A DNA stretch of 36,398 nt from an uncultured Streptococcus sp. (GCF_943912555.1 NZ_CALTUR010000004.1:1-36398), one strand, 5' to 3'; counted from the stretch's first letter, positions 1 through 8,100 are shown. Program-made: numbers and translations. Notes: generated from the sequence alone by a model not told the origin.

Positions 1-13
1 CTTTATGAAAGTA

Positions 14-22
14 TGGTATAAT
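14..22 (+). promoter_or_regulatory. Extended -10 promoter of the mscS-like gene
   Basis: TATAAT at 17-22 is preceded by TG at 14-15, an extended -10 of the TGnTATAAT type common in streptococci. The -35 would lie outside the window. A strong AAAGGAG ribosome site (28-34) and the ATG at 41 follow. Confidence 0.7.
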
Positions 23-40
23 AAATGAAAGGAGTTTTCT

Positions 41-607
41 ATGCAAGAATTTATTCAAACCTATCTTAATAAGCTTGATATTACAGCGATTATCGAGAAT
101 ATCTTGACCAAGGTACTTTCTCTTTTATTCTTATTCTTACTCTTTTATATGGCTAAAAAACTGCTTCATACCATGGTGCAGAGAATTGTTAAACCTTCTC
201 TAAAAATGTCTCGTCACGATGTCGGGCGTCAGAAAACCATCTCACGTCTGTTAGAAAATGTGTTTAATTATACCCTTTATTTCTTTTTACTCTACTGCAT
301 TTTGTCGATTTTAGGTTTGCCAGTTTCTAGTTTGCTGGCAGGTGCTGGGATTGCTGGGGTGGCCATTGGTATGGGAGCCCAAGGTTTTCTGTCTGATGTC
401 ATCAATGGCTTTTTCATCCTCTTTGAACATCAACTGGATGTGGGAGATGAGGTCGTTCTGACAAATGGTCCTATTACTGTATCGGGCAAGGTGGTTAGTG
501 TTGGCATTCGAACAACTCAACTCAGAGGAGAAGATCAGGTTCTGCACTTCGTTCCCAATCGGAATATCACCGTTGTCAGCAATTTCTCTCGGACAGACCA
601 GGCCTGA
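41..607 (+). CDS. Small MscS-family mechanosensitive channel
   Basis: 188-residue membrane protein of the MscS family, which opens a pore on hypo-osmotic shock. Hydrophobic segments lie at about 21-42 and 76-95. The pore-lining helix at about 99-128 has the typical Gly/Ala packing (AGAGIAGVAIGMGAQGF), and a beta domain with VPNRNITVVSNFSR ends the protein. MscS of E. coli is 286 residues; this protein stops straight after the beta domain and lacks the C-terminal alpha/beta cage. The TGA at 605-607 is clean and I see no frameshifted continuation, so this may simply be the short streptococcal form. The start is fixed by AAAGGAG seven bases upstream. The family is clear; gating properties are not readable. 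Confidence 0.85.
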   Translation: MQEFIQTYLNKLDITAIIENILTKVLSLLFLFLLFYMAKKLLHTMVQRIVKPSLKMSRHDVGRQKTISRLLENVFNYTLYFFLLYCILSILGLPVSSLLAGAGIAGVAIGMGAQGFLSDVINGFFILFEHQLDVGDEVVLTNGPITVSGKVVSVGIRTTQLRGEDQVLHFVPNRNITVVSNFSRTDQA

Positions 608-632
608 AATTTTAGCAGATTTATGGTACAAT
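604..632 (+). promoter_or_regulatory. Promoter of corA-like gene inside the mscS end
   Basis: Extended -10 TGGTACAAT (624-632) with a weak -35 CTGAAA (604-609) at 17-bp spacing. It overlaps the mscS stop codon and lies 27 bases before the corA-like ATG, so that gene can be transcribed on its own. Confidence 0.6.
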
Positions 633-658
633 AGAAAGAGTTTGGTAAAGGAGAGAAG

Positions 659-1567
659 ATGTTCTTAGAAAAACAGTTGGGCAATGGTTGCGCCTGGATT
701 AACCTAGATTTGGACAAGTTGAAGAAACTAGAGGACCTTTCTGAAATCTACGGTTTGGACAAGGAAACCATCGAATACGCACTGGATAGGAATGAGCGTG
801 CCCACATGGATTATCACCGCGAAAATGGGACTGTGACCTTTATCTACAATGTCTTGAACTTGAAAAAGGATAAGGCCTACTACGAAGCCTTTCCCATGAC
901 CTTTATCGTGGAACATCATCGCCTGATTACCATTAGTAATACCAAGAACGCCTATGTCATTGAACAGATGACCCGTTATCTGGAGAGTCATGACACGCTT
1001 TCGATTTACAAGTTTCTCTTTGCCAGTCTGGAAATCATCAGCAATGCCTACTATCCTGTCATCGAGCAGATGGACAAGAGTAAGGATGAGGTCAATGGGC
1101 TCTTGCGCCAGCGGACGACTAAGAAAAACCTTTTTGCCCTTTCCGACTTGGAGACCGGTATGGTTTATCTTACTGCGGCTGCCAAGCAAAATCGCATGCT
1201 GCTGGAACATATCCAAGGGCATGCCCTCTATCGCAGTTTTAACGAGATTGAGAGAGAACAGTTTGATGATGCCATGATTGAGGCTCATCAGCTGGTGTCC
1301 ATGACAGACTTGATTTCTCAAGTTCTCCAACAACTATCAGCATCTTACAACAACATCCTAAACAATAATCTGAATGATAATTTGACAACCTTGACCATCA
1401 TTTCAGTCTTGCTAGCTGTTTTGGCAGTAGTGACAGGCTTTTTCGGAATGAATGTTCCCCTACCTTTAACAGATGAGCCCAATGCTTGGCTTTACATCAG
1501 TTTGGCTAGTGCTGGATTGTGGATTGTTTTGTCATTGTTATTAAGGAAAATTGCGAAAAAAAGTTAA
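659..1567 (+). CDS. CorA-family divalent cation transporter
   Basis: 302 residues, the usual CorA length. A long soluble, mostly helical N-terminal part is followed by two C-terminal membrane helices (about 244-262 and 276-297). The signature GMN tripeptide, which forms the selectivity mouth, sits at residues 263-265 at the end of the first helix (FFGMNVP). CorA proteins are homopentameric Mg2+ (also Co2+/Ni2+) channels of the cytoplasmic membrane; the exact ion here is not readable. GGAGAGAAG precedes the ATG. The next gene, yqeG, begins 14 bases after the stop, so the two are probably co-transcribed. Confidence 0.92.
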   Translation: MFLEKQLGNGCAWINLDLDKLKKLEDLSEIYGLDKETIEYALDRNERAHMDYHRENGTVTFIYNVLNLKKDKAYYEAFPMTFIVEHHRLITISNTKNAYVIEQMTRYLESHDTLSIYKFLFASLEIISNAYYPVIEQMDKSKDEVNGLLRQRTTKKNLFALSDLETGMVYLTAAAKQNRMLLEHIQGHALYRSFNEIEREQFDDAMIEAHQLVSMTDLISQVLQQLSASYNNILNNNLNDNLTTLTIISVLLAVLAVVTGFFGMNVPLPLTDEPNAWLYISLASAGLWIVLSLLLRKIAKKS

Positions 1568-1581
1568 GAAAAGGAGCCAGA

Positions 1582-2109
1582 ATGGCGATTGAAAATTACG
1601 TGCCAGATTTTGCTGTGGAAGCAGTCTATGATCTGACAGTTCCAAGCCTGCAGGCGCAGGGAATCAAGGCTGTTTTGGTCGATTTGGACAATACTCTCAT
1701 CGCTTGGAACAACCCTGATGGGACGCCAGAGATGAAGCAATGGCTACATGATCTTCGTGACGCAGGTATTCGCATTATCGTAGTCTCAAATAACACCAAA
1801 AAACGTGTCCAACGTGCAGTTAAGAAGTTTGGAATTGATTACGTTTATTGGGCCTTAAAGCCCTTCACGTTTGGGATTGACCGTGCCATGAAGGAATTCC
1901 ACTATGAGAAAAGCGAAGTGGTCATGGTCGGTGACCAGCTCATGACAGATATACGAGCAGCCCACCGTGCTGGCATTCGCTCGATTTTAGTCAAACCCTT
2001 GGTCCAACATGACTCGATCAAAACGCAGATTAACCGAGCTCGTGAGCGTCGTGTGATGCGAAAAATCACTGAAAAGTACGGACCGATTACATATAAAAAA
2101 GGAATTTAA
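1582..2109 (+). CDS. yqeG: YqeG-family HAD phosphatase (IIIA type)
   Basis: 175 residues from the ATG at 1582, which has AAGGAG at 1571-1576. An upstream in-frame start at 1519 would lie inside corA and adds unrelated residues, so I reject it. HAD motifs are clear: DLDNT at 34-38 (nucleophile D34, acid D36), the VVSNN motif II, a lysine in the ALKPF motif III region, and VGDQLMTD as motif IV. The HAD fold hydrolyses phosphate esters by an aspartyl-phosphate intermediate; the substrate of YqeG is not settled. It heads the conserved Firmicute cluster yqeG-yqeH-yhbY-nadD-yqeK-rsfS-yqeM, linked to ribosome assembly and NAD metabolism. Confidence 0.9.
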   Translation: MAIENYVPDFAVEAVYDLTVPSLQAQGIKAVLVDLDNTLIAWNNPDGTPEMKQWLHDLRDAGIRIIVVSNNTKKRVQRAVKKFGIDYVYWALKPFTFGIDRAMKEFHYEKSEVVMVGDQLMTDIRAAHRAGIRSILVKPLVQHDSIKTQINRARERRVMRKITEKYGPITYKKGI

Positions 2110-2111
2110 CT

Positions 2112-3218
2112 ATGGAAGAAATTCTCTGTATTGGTTGTGGAGCAACCATTCAGACGACAGACAAGGCTGGACTTGGATTTACTCCCCAGTCGGCACTTGA
2201 AAAAGGTTTGGAAACTGGCGAAGTCTATTGCCAACGCTGTTTCCGTCTCCGCCACTACAATGAAATCACAGATGTCCAGTTGACGGACGATGATTTCCTC
2301 AAGCTCTTGCACGAGGTGGGAGACAGTGATGCCTTAGTGGTCAATGTCATTGATATCTTTGATTTTAATGGCTCTGTCATCCCAGGATTGCCACGTTTTG
2401 TCTCAGGCAACGATGTCCTCTTGGTTGGAAATAAAAAAGATATTCTACCTAAGTCAGTTAAGCCGAGCAAGATTAGCCAGTGGCTCATGGAACGTGCACA
2501 CGAAGAAGGTCTTCGTCCTGTGGATGTCGTCCTAACTTCAGCCCAAAACAAACATGCTATTAAGGAAGTCATTGACAAAATCGAGTACTACCGAAAGGGC
2601 CGTGATGTTTATGTTGTTGGGGTAACAAATGTTGGAAAATCAACTCTTATCAATGCCATTATCCAAGAAATCACGGGTGATCAGAACGTTATCACGACTT
2701 CGCGCTTCCCAGGGACAACCTTGGACAAAATCGAGATTCCGCTTGACGACGGATCTTATATCTACGATACACCGGGGATTATCCACCGTCACCAGATGGC
2801 TCACTACTTGACGGCCAAAAACCTCAAGTATGTCAGCCCCAAAAAGGAAATCAAGCCCAAAACCTATCAGCTTAATCCTGAACAAACCCTATTTCTAGGT
2901 GGTCTCGGACGCTTTGATTTCATTGCGGGTGAAAAGCAAGGTTTCACAGCCTTCTTTGACAATGAACTCAAATTGCATCGTACTAAGCTTGAAGGCGCTA
3001 GTGCATTTTATGATAAGCACCTTGGAACTCTTCTGACACCACCAAATAGCAAGGAAAAAGAAGATTTTCCAAAACTAGTCCAACATGTATTTAATATCAA
3101 GGACAAGACCGACCTAGTGATCTCAGGCCTAGGCTGGATTCGCGTAACAGGCACAGCAAAAGTCGCTGTCTGGGCACCAGAAGGCGTTGCCGTCGTCACA
3201 CGAAAAGCAATTATTTAA
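2112..3218 (+). CDS. yqeH: YqeH, circularly permuted ribosome-assembly GTPase
   Basis: 368 residues. The N-terminal zinc finger has CIGC (C6, C9) and CQRC (C40, C43). The GTPase motifs come in permuted order: NKKD (G4, 107-110) precedes the P-loop GVTNVGKS (G1, 170-177) and DTPG (G3, 219-222), the hallmark of YqeH/YlqF GTPases. YqeH in Bacillus is needed for 30S subunit assembly. The start lies two bases after the yqeG stop, so the genes are translationally coupled. After the stop the operon is interrupted by about 210 bases that hold a structured element (3274-3406) before yhbY. Confidence 0.95.
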   Translation: MEEILCIGCGATIQTTDKAGLGFTPQSALEKGLETGEVYCQRCFRLRHYNEITDVQLTDDDFLKLLHEVGDSDALVVNVIDIFDFNGSVIPGLPRFVSGNDVLLVGNKKDILPKSVKPSKISQWLMERAHEEGLRPVDVVLTSAQNKHAIKEVIDKIEYYRKGRDVYVVGVTNVGKSTLINAIIQEITGDQNVITTSRFPGTTLDKIEIPLDDGSYIYDTPGIIHRHQMAHYLTAKNLKYVSPKKEIKPKTYQLNPEQTLFLGGLGRFDFIAGEKQGFTAFFDNELKLHRTKLEGASAFYDKHLGTLLTPPNSKEKEDFPKLVQHVFNIKDKTDLVISGLGWIRVTGTAKVAVWAPEGVAVVTRKAII

Positions 3219-3273
3219 ACACAGAAAGGAAAGGGTTGTCTTTATTAAGGCGAGCGTTGCGAGCCCGTAGAGA

Positions 3274-3406
3274 ATACTTTTCGCCGTGGTGTCAGTTGGT
3301 ACAAGTGATTGTACCAACTGCGGAAAATTTGAGACCATAGGCTCAAATTTTAGTCATGAAAGTCCGAAGGACTTTGCTGACGTCCGTCACCACTTCAGAA
3401 AAGTAT
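3274..3406 (-). repeat. Structured three-hairpin element, copy 1
   Basis: 133-nt element between yqeH and yhbY. Outer stem 3274-3282 pairs with 3398-3406 (ATACTTTTC/GAAAAGTAT). Second stem 3286-3291 pairs with 3388-3393 (GTGGTG/CACCAC). Inside are three hairpins: 3293-3302 with 3311-3320 (10 bp, 8-nt loop), 3324-3333 with 3342-3351 (10 bp, 8-nt loop), and 3359-3365 with 3369-3375 (7 bp, 3-nt loop). Read on the minus strand it aligns with copy 2 at 28728-28859; shared blocks include GACGG, TTTGAG..CTCAAA, a TTC hairpin loop and CACGGCG. Helices differ in sequence but remain paired. It may belong to the SPRITE repeats of pneumococci, which I could not check. In the yqeH-yhbY message it would appear in reverse-complement sense. 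Confidence 0.8.
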
Positions 3407-3431
3407 AAAAAGAAACTCTTTTAAAGAAATT

Positions 3432-3743
3432 ATGTCATTAACATCAAAACAACGTGCCTTCCTCAATAGCCAGGCACATACCCTCAAACCCATCATCCAA
3501 ATCGGGAAAAATGGACTGAACGACCAAATCAAAACCAGCGTCCGTCAAGCTCTTGATGCTCGCGAATTGATTAAGGTAACGCTCTTACAAAACACAGATG
3601 AAAACATCCACGAAGTAGCTGAAATTTTGGAAGAAGAAATCGGTGTGGATACAGTCCAAAAAATCGGACGAATCTTGATTTTGTTTAAACAATCTAGCAA
3701 GAAAGAAAATCGCAAGATTTCCAAGAAAGTCAAAGAAATCTAA
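3432..3743 (+). CDS. yhbY: YhbY-family RNA-binding protein (CRM domain)
   Basis: 103 residues spanning one CRM/YhbY domain: LTSKQRAFLNSQAHTLKPI, then IQIGKNGLND (the GxxG loop region) and the ELIKVTLLQN strand. These small proteins bind pre-50S ribosomes and RNA; the Bacillus orthologue is yqeI. The C-terminus is a lysine-rich tail (about 88-103), normal for the family. It belongs to the yqeG-yqeM cluster, but the structured repeat separates it from yqeH, so its message may be processed or separately started. A weak purine run (AAAGAAATT) precedes the ATG; no strong Shine-Dalgarno is seen. Confidence 0.93.
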   Translation: MSLTSKQRAFLNSQAHTLKPIIQIGKNGLNDQIKTSVRQALDARELIKVTLLQNTDENIHEVAEILEEEIGVDTVQKIGRILILFKQSSKKENRKISKKVKEI

Positions 3744-3792
3744 AACCATACTCCAAACAGCTGTTTTACAGAGAATTGAAGGAGACTAGCCT

Positions 3793-4422
3793 ATGGCAAT
3801 TGAACTATTAACTCCCTTTACCAAGGTAGAGTTGGAGCCAGAAATTAAGGAGAAAAAACGCAAACAAGTCGGGATTTTAGGGGGGAATTTTAACCCTGTT
3901 CACAATGCCCATCTCATTGTTGCGGATCAAGTGCGCCAGCAGTTGGGACTAGATCAAGTTCTGCTTATGCCTGAATACCAACCTCCTCATGTAGATAAAA
4001 AGGAAACCATCCCCGAGCACCATCGTCTCAAGATGCTTGAATTGGCGATAGAGGGGATTGAAGGTCTGGACATTGAAACCATTGAGCTAGAGCGCAAGGG
4101 CATTTCCTATACCTACGACACCATGGAGATTTTAACAGAGAAGAATCCAGATACGGATTATTACTTTATCATCGGTGCCGATATGGTGGACTATCTACCT
4201 AAGTGGTACCGCATTGATGAGCTGGTCGACATGGTTCAGTTTGTGGGGGTTCAGCGCCCACGCTACAAGGCAGGGACTTCCTATCCAGTTATCTGGGTGG
4301 ATGTGCCTCTCATGGATATTTCGTCCAGCATGGTGCGTGATTTCTTTGCCCAAGGTCGAAAACCCAACTTTCTCCTACCTCAGTCTGTGCTAGACTACAT
4401 CGAGAAGGAGGGGATTTACTGA
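3793..4422 (+). CDS. nadD: Nicotinate-nucleotide adenylyltransferase
   Basis: 209 residues. NadD joins ATP and nicotinate mononucleotide to form deamido-NAD in NAD synthesis. The nucleotidyltransferase motif [11 protein letters not shown] is at 30-40 and the ISSSMVR motif at 176-182. The protein has about 25 residues before the Rossmann start (VGILGG), longer than the roughly 189-residue Bacillus enzyme; the start is supported by GGAG at 3781-3784 upstream. The stop overlaps the yqeK start (TGATG), so the two are translationally coupled. Confidence 0.95.
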   Translation: MAIELLTPFTKVELEPEIKEKKRKQVGILGGNFNPVHNAHLIVADQVRQQLGLDQVLLMPEYQPPHVDKKETIPEHHRLKMLELAIEGIEGLDIETIELERKGISYTYDTMEILTEKNPDTDYYFIIGADMVDYLPKWYRIDELVDMVQFVGVQRPRYKAGTSYPVIWVDVPLMDISSSMVRDFFAQGRKPNFLLPQSVLDYIEKEGIY

Positions 4423-5015
4423 TGGCCTATCAAGACTATATCAACTGCTCTCGTGAAGCTTTGTTGGAAAAAATGGCAGAGCTTCTACCTGAAAAACGCT
4501 TAACCCATTGCTTGGGTGTGGAGCGTGCAGCTATAGAACTGGCCCAGCGATTTGGTGTGGATACTGAGAAAGCCGGTCTAGCAGGTCTTCTTCATGACTA
4601 CGCTAAAAAGCTGTCAGATCAGGAATTTCTTGAATTAATTGACCGTTATCAACTGGATTCTGACCTCAAAAACTGGGGCAATAATGTCTGGCATGGAATG
4701 GTTGGCATTTACAAAATTCAGGAAGATTTGGATTTGCATGATTCAGAAATCCTGCGAGCCATTGAAATCCATACAGTCGGAGCTGGTCAGATGACCGACT
4801 TAGATAAGGTTATCTATGTCGCAGACTATATCGAGCACAATCGTGCCTTTCCAGGTGTTGAACAGGCACGTGAGATTGCTGAGCTATCGCTCAATAAGGC
4901 GGTGGCCTACGAAACAGCTCGAACCGTGGAGCATCTAGCTCATCAGGGATTCCCCATCTATCCCCAAACCCTTGAAACCTATAACGCCTTTGTGCACTAT
5001 TTGAAAGAGGACTAA
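4422..5015 (+). CDS. yqeK: YqeK-family HD hydrolase (Ap4A-type)
   Basis: 197 residues with an HD domain: HCLGVERAA supplies H29, LLHDYAKKL gives H58-D59, and later conserved segments include [13 protein letters not shown] and [12 protein letters not shown]. YqeK proteins of Firmicutes have been characterised as symmetrical diadenosine tetraphosphate hydrolases (Ap4A to two ADP), an activity distinct from ApaH. It overlaps nadD by one base. The last bases (5004-5015) begin the 17-bp sequence that reappears at 5517-5533. Confidence 0.92.
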   Translation: MAYQDYINCSREALLEKMAELLPEKRLTHCLGVERAAIELAQRFGVDTEKAGLAGLLHDYAKKLSDQEFLELIDRYQLDSDLKNWGNNVWHGMVGIYKIQEDLDLHDSEILRAIEIHTVGAGQMTDLDKVIYVADYIEHNRAFPGVEQAREIAELSLNKAVAYETARTVEHLAHQGFPIYPQTLETYNAFVHYLKED

Positions 5016-5020
5016 ATGAA
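5004..5020 (+). repeat. 17-bp direct repeat, left copy
   Basis: AAAGAGGACTAAATGAA covers the yqeK stop and the start of the next gene. The identical sequence occurs at 5517-5533, over the rsfS ribosome site and start. The pair brackets the isochorismatase gene exactly. Confidence 0.85.
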
Positions 5021-5516
5021 GACGGCTTTTATAATCATTGATGTTCAGAATATTTTAGTGGAAACCGGTTTTCAGACAAATAGTCTATTGGAAAAAATTT
5101 CTTATTTACAAAACCAGGCTAGAAGTAAGAATATCGAAATTATCTATGTTCAACATATTGAGAACTCTGAAGCCCAAACATCAGAAGATTGGCAGTTATC
5201 TGCGCTTTTAAATCGAAAACCTGATGAAAAGGTCTTTCAGAAGAAGTATAACAGTATTTTCAAAGAAACTGGCTTAAAAGAATACTTGGATAAACAGGGG
5301 ATTGAAAAATTAGTTTTATGTGGTATGCAGACAGAATATTGTGTGGATACTTCTGTCAAGGTTGCCTTTGAATATGGCTATAAGCTGATTATTCCAGAAG
5401 GTGCTGTCACAACCTTTGATGGGGATGATATTCCAGCAGAAACGATAAATGAATTTTATGAGGACATTTGGGAGGATCGCTTTGCAGATGTCCTAGATTA
5501 TAAACATATTTTCTAA
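5016..5516 (+). CDS. Isochorismatase-family cysteine hydrolase
   Basis: 166 residues of the isochorismatase/nicotinamidase fold. The catalytic triad can be placed: D9 in IIIDVQN, K76 in VFQKKYNSIF, and C109 in GMQTEYCVDTS. The family hydrolyses amides or vinyl ethers (nicotinamide, isochorismate, N-carbamoyl compounds). Substrate is not readable, but position between NAD-related genes makes a nicotinamide-like substrate conceivable. The ATG follows the yqeK stop directly, with GAGG at 5007-5010. The gene lies between yqeK and rsfS, which are adjacent (yqeK-yqeL) in Bacillus, and is bracketed by a 17-bp direct repeat, suggesting insertion into the cluster. It also looks more AT-rich than nadD and yqeK. 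Confidence 0.88.
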   Translation: MKTAFIIIDVQNILVETGFQTNSLLEKISYLQNQARSKNIEIIYVQHIENSEAQTSEDWQLSALLNRKPDEKVFQKKYNSIFKETGLKEYLDKQGIEKLVLCGMQTEYCVDTSVKVAFEYGYKLIIPEGAVTTFDGDDIPAETINEFYEDIWEDRFADVLDYKHIF

Positions 5517-5882
<366 letters not shown>

Positions 5883-5888
5883 AAGATG

Positions 5889-5912
5889 AACTCAGTTGTA
5901 GTCAACTGGGTT
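5889..5912 (+). terminator. Terminator-like hairpin after rsfS
   Basis: AACTCAGTTG (5889-5898) pairs with CAACTGGGTT (5903-5912) around a TAGT loop, with one T-G wobble. The following tract (TCTTTGCTTATTTT) is only moderately T-rich, so termination may be partial. Confidence 0.6.
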
Positions 5913-5954
5913 TCTTTGCTTATTTTAGAAAAAATTGATAGAAAGGTAAGGGCG

Positions 5955-6057
5955 TCGTGTTTTGTTCATCTCGAAACTGAACACGAGCTAAAAGCTGCGA
6001 GAAAAAGATAAACTTCCTTTGTATCTGACGATACAGCAGAAAGTTTCCTATTTTCTC
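5955..6057 (+). other. Structured region upstream of yqeM
   Basis: Two strong hairpins fill the rsfS-yqeM gap. The first, 5955-5966 with 5975-5986, pairs TCGTGTTT with GAACACGA (one G-U) and GTT with AAC across one mismatch. The second is a 59-nt imperfect inverted repeat, 5999-6057, built of three helices: 5999-6005/6051-6057 (GAGAAAA/TTTTCTC), 6010-6015/6041-6046 (AAACTT/AAGTTT) and 6020-6025/6030-6035 (TGTATC/GATACA). It ends 30 bases before the likely yqeM ATG and has no T-tract of terminator type. It could be a leader RNA, a processing site or a decayed repeat. Confidence 0.55.
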
Positions 6058-6087
6058 CTTGCTTTTAACGCTCTTTGTATCTTAATT

Positions 6088-6828
6088 ATGGCAACTTATG
6101 AAACCTTTGCGGCAGTCTATGATGCAGTCATGGACGATAGTTTATACAACAAATGGACGGATTTTTCTCTGCGTCATTTGCCTAAGACCAAGGAGAGAAA
6201 GAAACTCTTGGAATTGGCTTGTGGGACAGGAATTCAGTCTGTGCGCTTTTCTCAGGCAGGTTTTGATGTGACTGGACTTGATTTGAGTGCGGATATGTTG
6301 AAGATTGCTGAGAAGAGAGCTTCTTCAGCCAAACAAAAGATTGATTTTATCGAAGGCAATATGCTGGATTTGTCCCAGGCAGGTCAATATGATTTTGTCA
6401 CGTGTTACTCGGACTCTGTCTGCTACATGCAGGATGAGGTGGAAGTAGGGGATGTTTTTAAGGAAGTGTATAATGCCCTTAATGAAGATGGAGTTTTCAT
6501 CTTTGATGTACATTCGACCTACCAGACAGATGAAGTTTTTCCAGGCTATTCTTACCATGAAAATGCAGAAGACTTCGCCATGCTCTGGGATACCTACGAG
6601 GATGCAGCGCCTCACTCCATCGTGCATGAGTTGACCTTTTTTATCAAGGAGGCTGACGGTTCCTTTAGTCGCCACGATGAAGTGCATGAGGAGCGGACCT
6701 ATGAGGTCTTGACCTATGATATCTTGCTGGAACAGGCTGGTTTCAAGTCTTTCAAACTCTATGCGGACTTTGAGGACAAGGAACCAACAGAAACTAGCAC
6801 CCGTTGGTTTTTTGTGGCGCAGAAGTAG
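6088..6828 (+). CDS. yqeM: YqeM-type SAM-dependent methyltransferase
   Basis: 246 residues from the ATG at 6088 (MATYETFAAVYDAVM). Class I methyltransferase: motif I LELACGTG at 41-48, motif II GLDLS at 63-67, and the acidic GNMLDL segment after motif II. The position after rsfS matches Bacillus yqeM. A TTG start at 6019 would add 23 residues, but these are encoded within the upstream hairpin and lack a family match, so I prefer 6088. Neither start has a Shine-Dalgarno. A TATCTT (6079-6084) close to the ATG makes leaderless initiation possible, though this is weak. The methyl acceptor is unknown. Confidence 0.85.
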   Translation: MATYETFAAVYDAVMDDSLYNKWTDFSLRHLPKTKERKKLLELACGTGIQSVRFSQAGFDVTGLDLSADMLKIAEKRASSAKQKIDFIEGNMLDLSQAGQYDFVTCYSDSVCYMQDEVEVGDVFKEVYNALNEDGVFIFDVHSTYQTDEVFPGYSYHENAEDFAMLWDTYEDAAPHSIVHELTFFIKEADGSFSRHDEVHEERTYEVLTYDILLEQAGFKSFKLYADFEDKEPTETSTRWFFVAQK

Positions 6829-6837
6829 GAGATTAGC

Positions 6838-7935
6838 ATGACAATCACAGGTATTATCGCGGAGTTCAATCCCTTTCATAATGGGCATAAATACCTGCTA
6901 AATCAGGCTGAGGGGCTAAAAATCGTTGCCATGTCAGGGAATTTCATGCAGCGTGGAGAGCCTGCTATCGTGGATAAGTGGACACGAGCCCAGATGGCTC
7001 TGGAAAATGGAGCAGATTTGGTAGTAGAATTGCCATTTTTAGTCAGTGTTCAGGCGGCGGATTTCTTTGGCCAAGGAGCTGTGGATATCTTGGCTCGGCT
7101 GGGTATTGAGAACCTCGCTTTTGGGACAGAAGAAGTTCTAGATTATCAAAAAATCGCTGACTTATACACAGAACAAGGTGCTGAGATGGAGAAATTTGTG
7201 GAAAATTTGCCTGACTCTCTCTCTTATCCCCAGAAAACCCAAGCCATGTGGAAGGAATTTGCAGGTCTAGATTTTTCTGGCAATACACCCAATCATGTCC
7301 TTGCTCTGGCTTATGCCAAGGCAGTTGCAGGACGAAATATCAAGATGCATCCGATTCAGCGTCAGGGGGCTGGTTACCATTCTGTGGATAAATATGTGGA
7401 CTTTGCCTCGGCGACAGCCCTGCGTCAGCACCAGAAGGACCAAGATTTCTTAGAACGCTTTATGCCTTCTATTGCCCTATTTGAGCAGGCCAGTAAGGTG
7501 AGCTGGGAAGACTATTTTCCCTTGCTCCGCTATCAAATCTTGTCCAATCCAGACCTAACCACTATCTATCAGGTCAATCAGGAAATGGCAGTGCGCATCA
7601 AGGATGCCATCAAGATAGCCCAGTCTGTGGAAGACTTGGTTGAGGCAGTTGCGACCAAACGTTACACCAAGGCGCGTGTCAGACGCCTCTTGACCTATAT
7701 CTTGGTGCAGGCTAGAGAAGGTGACTTGCCAGAAGCCATTCATGTCCTTGGTTTTACCGAAAAAGGCAGACAACACCTTAAGTCTCTGAAAGGGCAGGTC
7801 AATCTAGTCAGCCGAATTGGCAAAGAACCCTGGGATGCCATGACTCAAAAGGCAGACCAGATTTACCAACTAGGAAATCCAAGTATAGCAGAGCAGAATT
7901 TTGGAAGAGTGCCGATTAGAATAGAAACAAACTAA
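6838..7935 (+). CDS. tmcAL: tRNA(Met) cytidine acetate ligase TmcAL (YlbM)
   Basis: 365 residues. The nucleotidyltransferase motif HNGH is at 14-17 in [13 protein letters not shown], and [16 protein letters not shown] follows at 33-48. In Bacillus, TmcAL uses ATP and acetate to form N4-acetylcytidine at the wobble base of elongator tRNA-Met. GGAGATTAGC precedes the ATG, nine bases after the yqeM stop. A terminator hairpin begins on the base after the stop codon. Confidence 0.93.
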   Translation: MTITGIIAEFNPFHNGHKYLLNQAEGLKIVAMSGNFMQRGEPAIVDKWTRAQMALENGADLVVELPFLVSVQAADFFGQGAVDILARLGIENLAFGTEEVLDYQKIADLYTEQGAEMEKFVENLPDSLSYPQKTQAMWKEFAGLDFSGNTPNHVLALAYAKAVAGRNIKMHPIQRQGAGYHSVDKYVDFASATALRQHQKDQDFLERFMPSIALFEQASKVSWEDYFPLLRYQILSNPDLTTIYQVNQEMAVRIKDAIKIAQSVEDLVEAVATKRYTKARVRRLLTYILVQAREGDLPEAIHVLGFTEKGRQHLKSLKGQVNLVSRIGKEPWDAMTQKADQIYQLGNPSIAEQNFGRVPIRIETN

Positions 7936-7958
7936 GTCTACTGAAAGGTAGGCTTTTT
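7936..7958 (+). terminator. Terminator after tmcAL (left member of a duplicated pair)
   Basis: GTCTACT (7936-7942), GAAA loop, GGTAGGC (7947-7953), then TTTTT. The stem contains wobble pairs. A near copy, AGTCTACTGAAAAGTAGGC, lies at 8685-8703 after yoeB. Confidence 0.75.
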
Positions 7959-7975
7959 GAGATTTTTTACGAATA

Positions 7976-8079
7976 ATACTCTTCGAAAATCTCTTCAAAC
8001 CACGTCAACGTCGCCTTTCCGTACTCAAGTACAGCCTGCGGCTAGTTTCCTAGTTTGCTCTTTGATTTTCATTGAGTAT
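7976..8079 (+). repeat. BOX element (boxA-boxC type)
   Basis: Matches the pneumococcal BOX repeat: boxA-like ATACTCTTCGAAAATCTCTTC...CCACGTCA, then boxC-like CTGCGGCTAG.TTCCTAGTTTGCTC, ending GATTTTCATTGAGTAT. The ends pair (ATACTC/GAGTAT and GAAAATC/GATTTTC). Instead of a standard boxB the centre holds the short palindrome GTACTCAAGTAC (8023-8034). It lies just upstream of yefM-yoeB, where a BOX in S. pneumoniae is known to add promoter activity for the operon. Confidence 0.93.
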
Positions 8080-8100
8080 AAATAGATAGAAAAGAAAATC

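Noticed and set aside
728..1333. 201-codon open frame on the minus strand inside the corA gene
   Set aside because: Antisense shadow of a clear CorA gene; no ribosome site or family pattern.
1519..1581. Upstream extension of yqeG to 1519
   Set aside because: It lies inside corA, lacks family similarity, and the ATG at 1582 has a well-placed AAGGAG.
3274..3406. Plain Rho-independent terminator after yqeH
   Set aside because: The hairpins lack T-tails and form a branched plan shared with 28728-28859.
6019..6087. TTG start of yqeM at 6019
   Set aside because: The extra 23 residues are encoded by the upstream hairpin, and there is no ribosome site.
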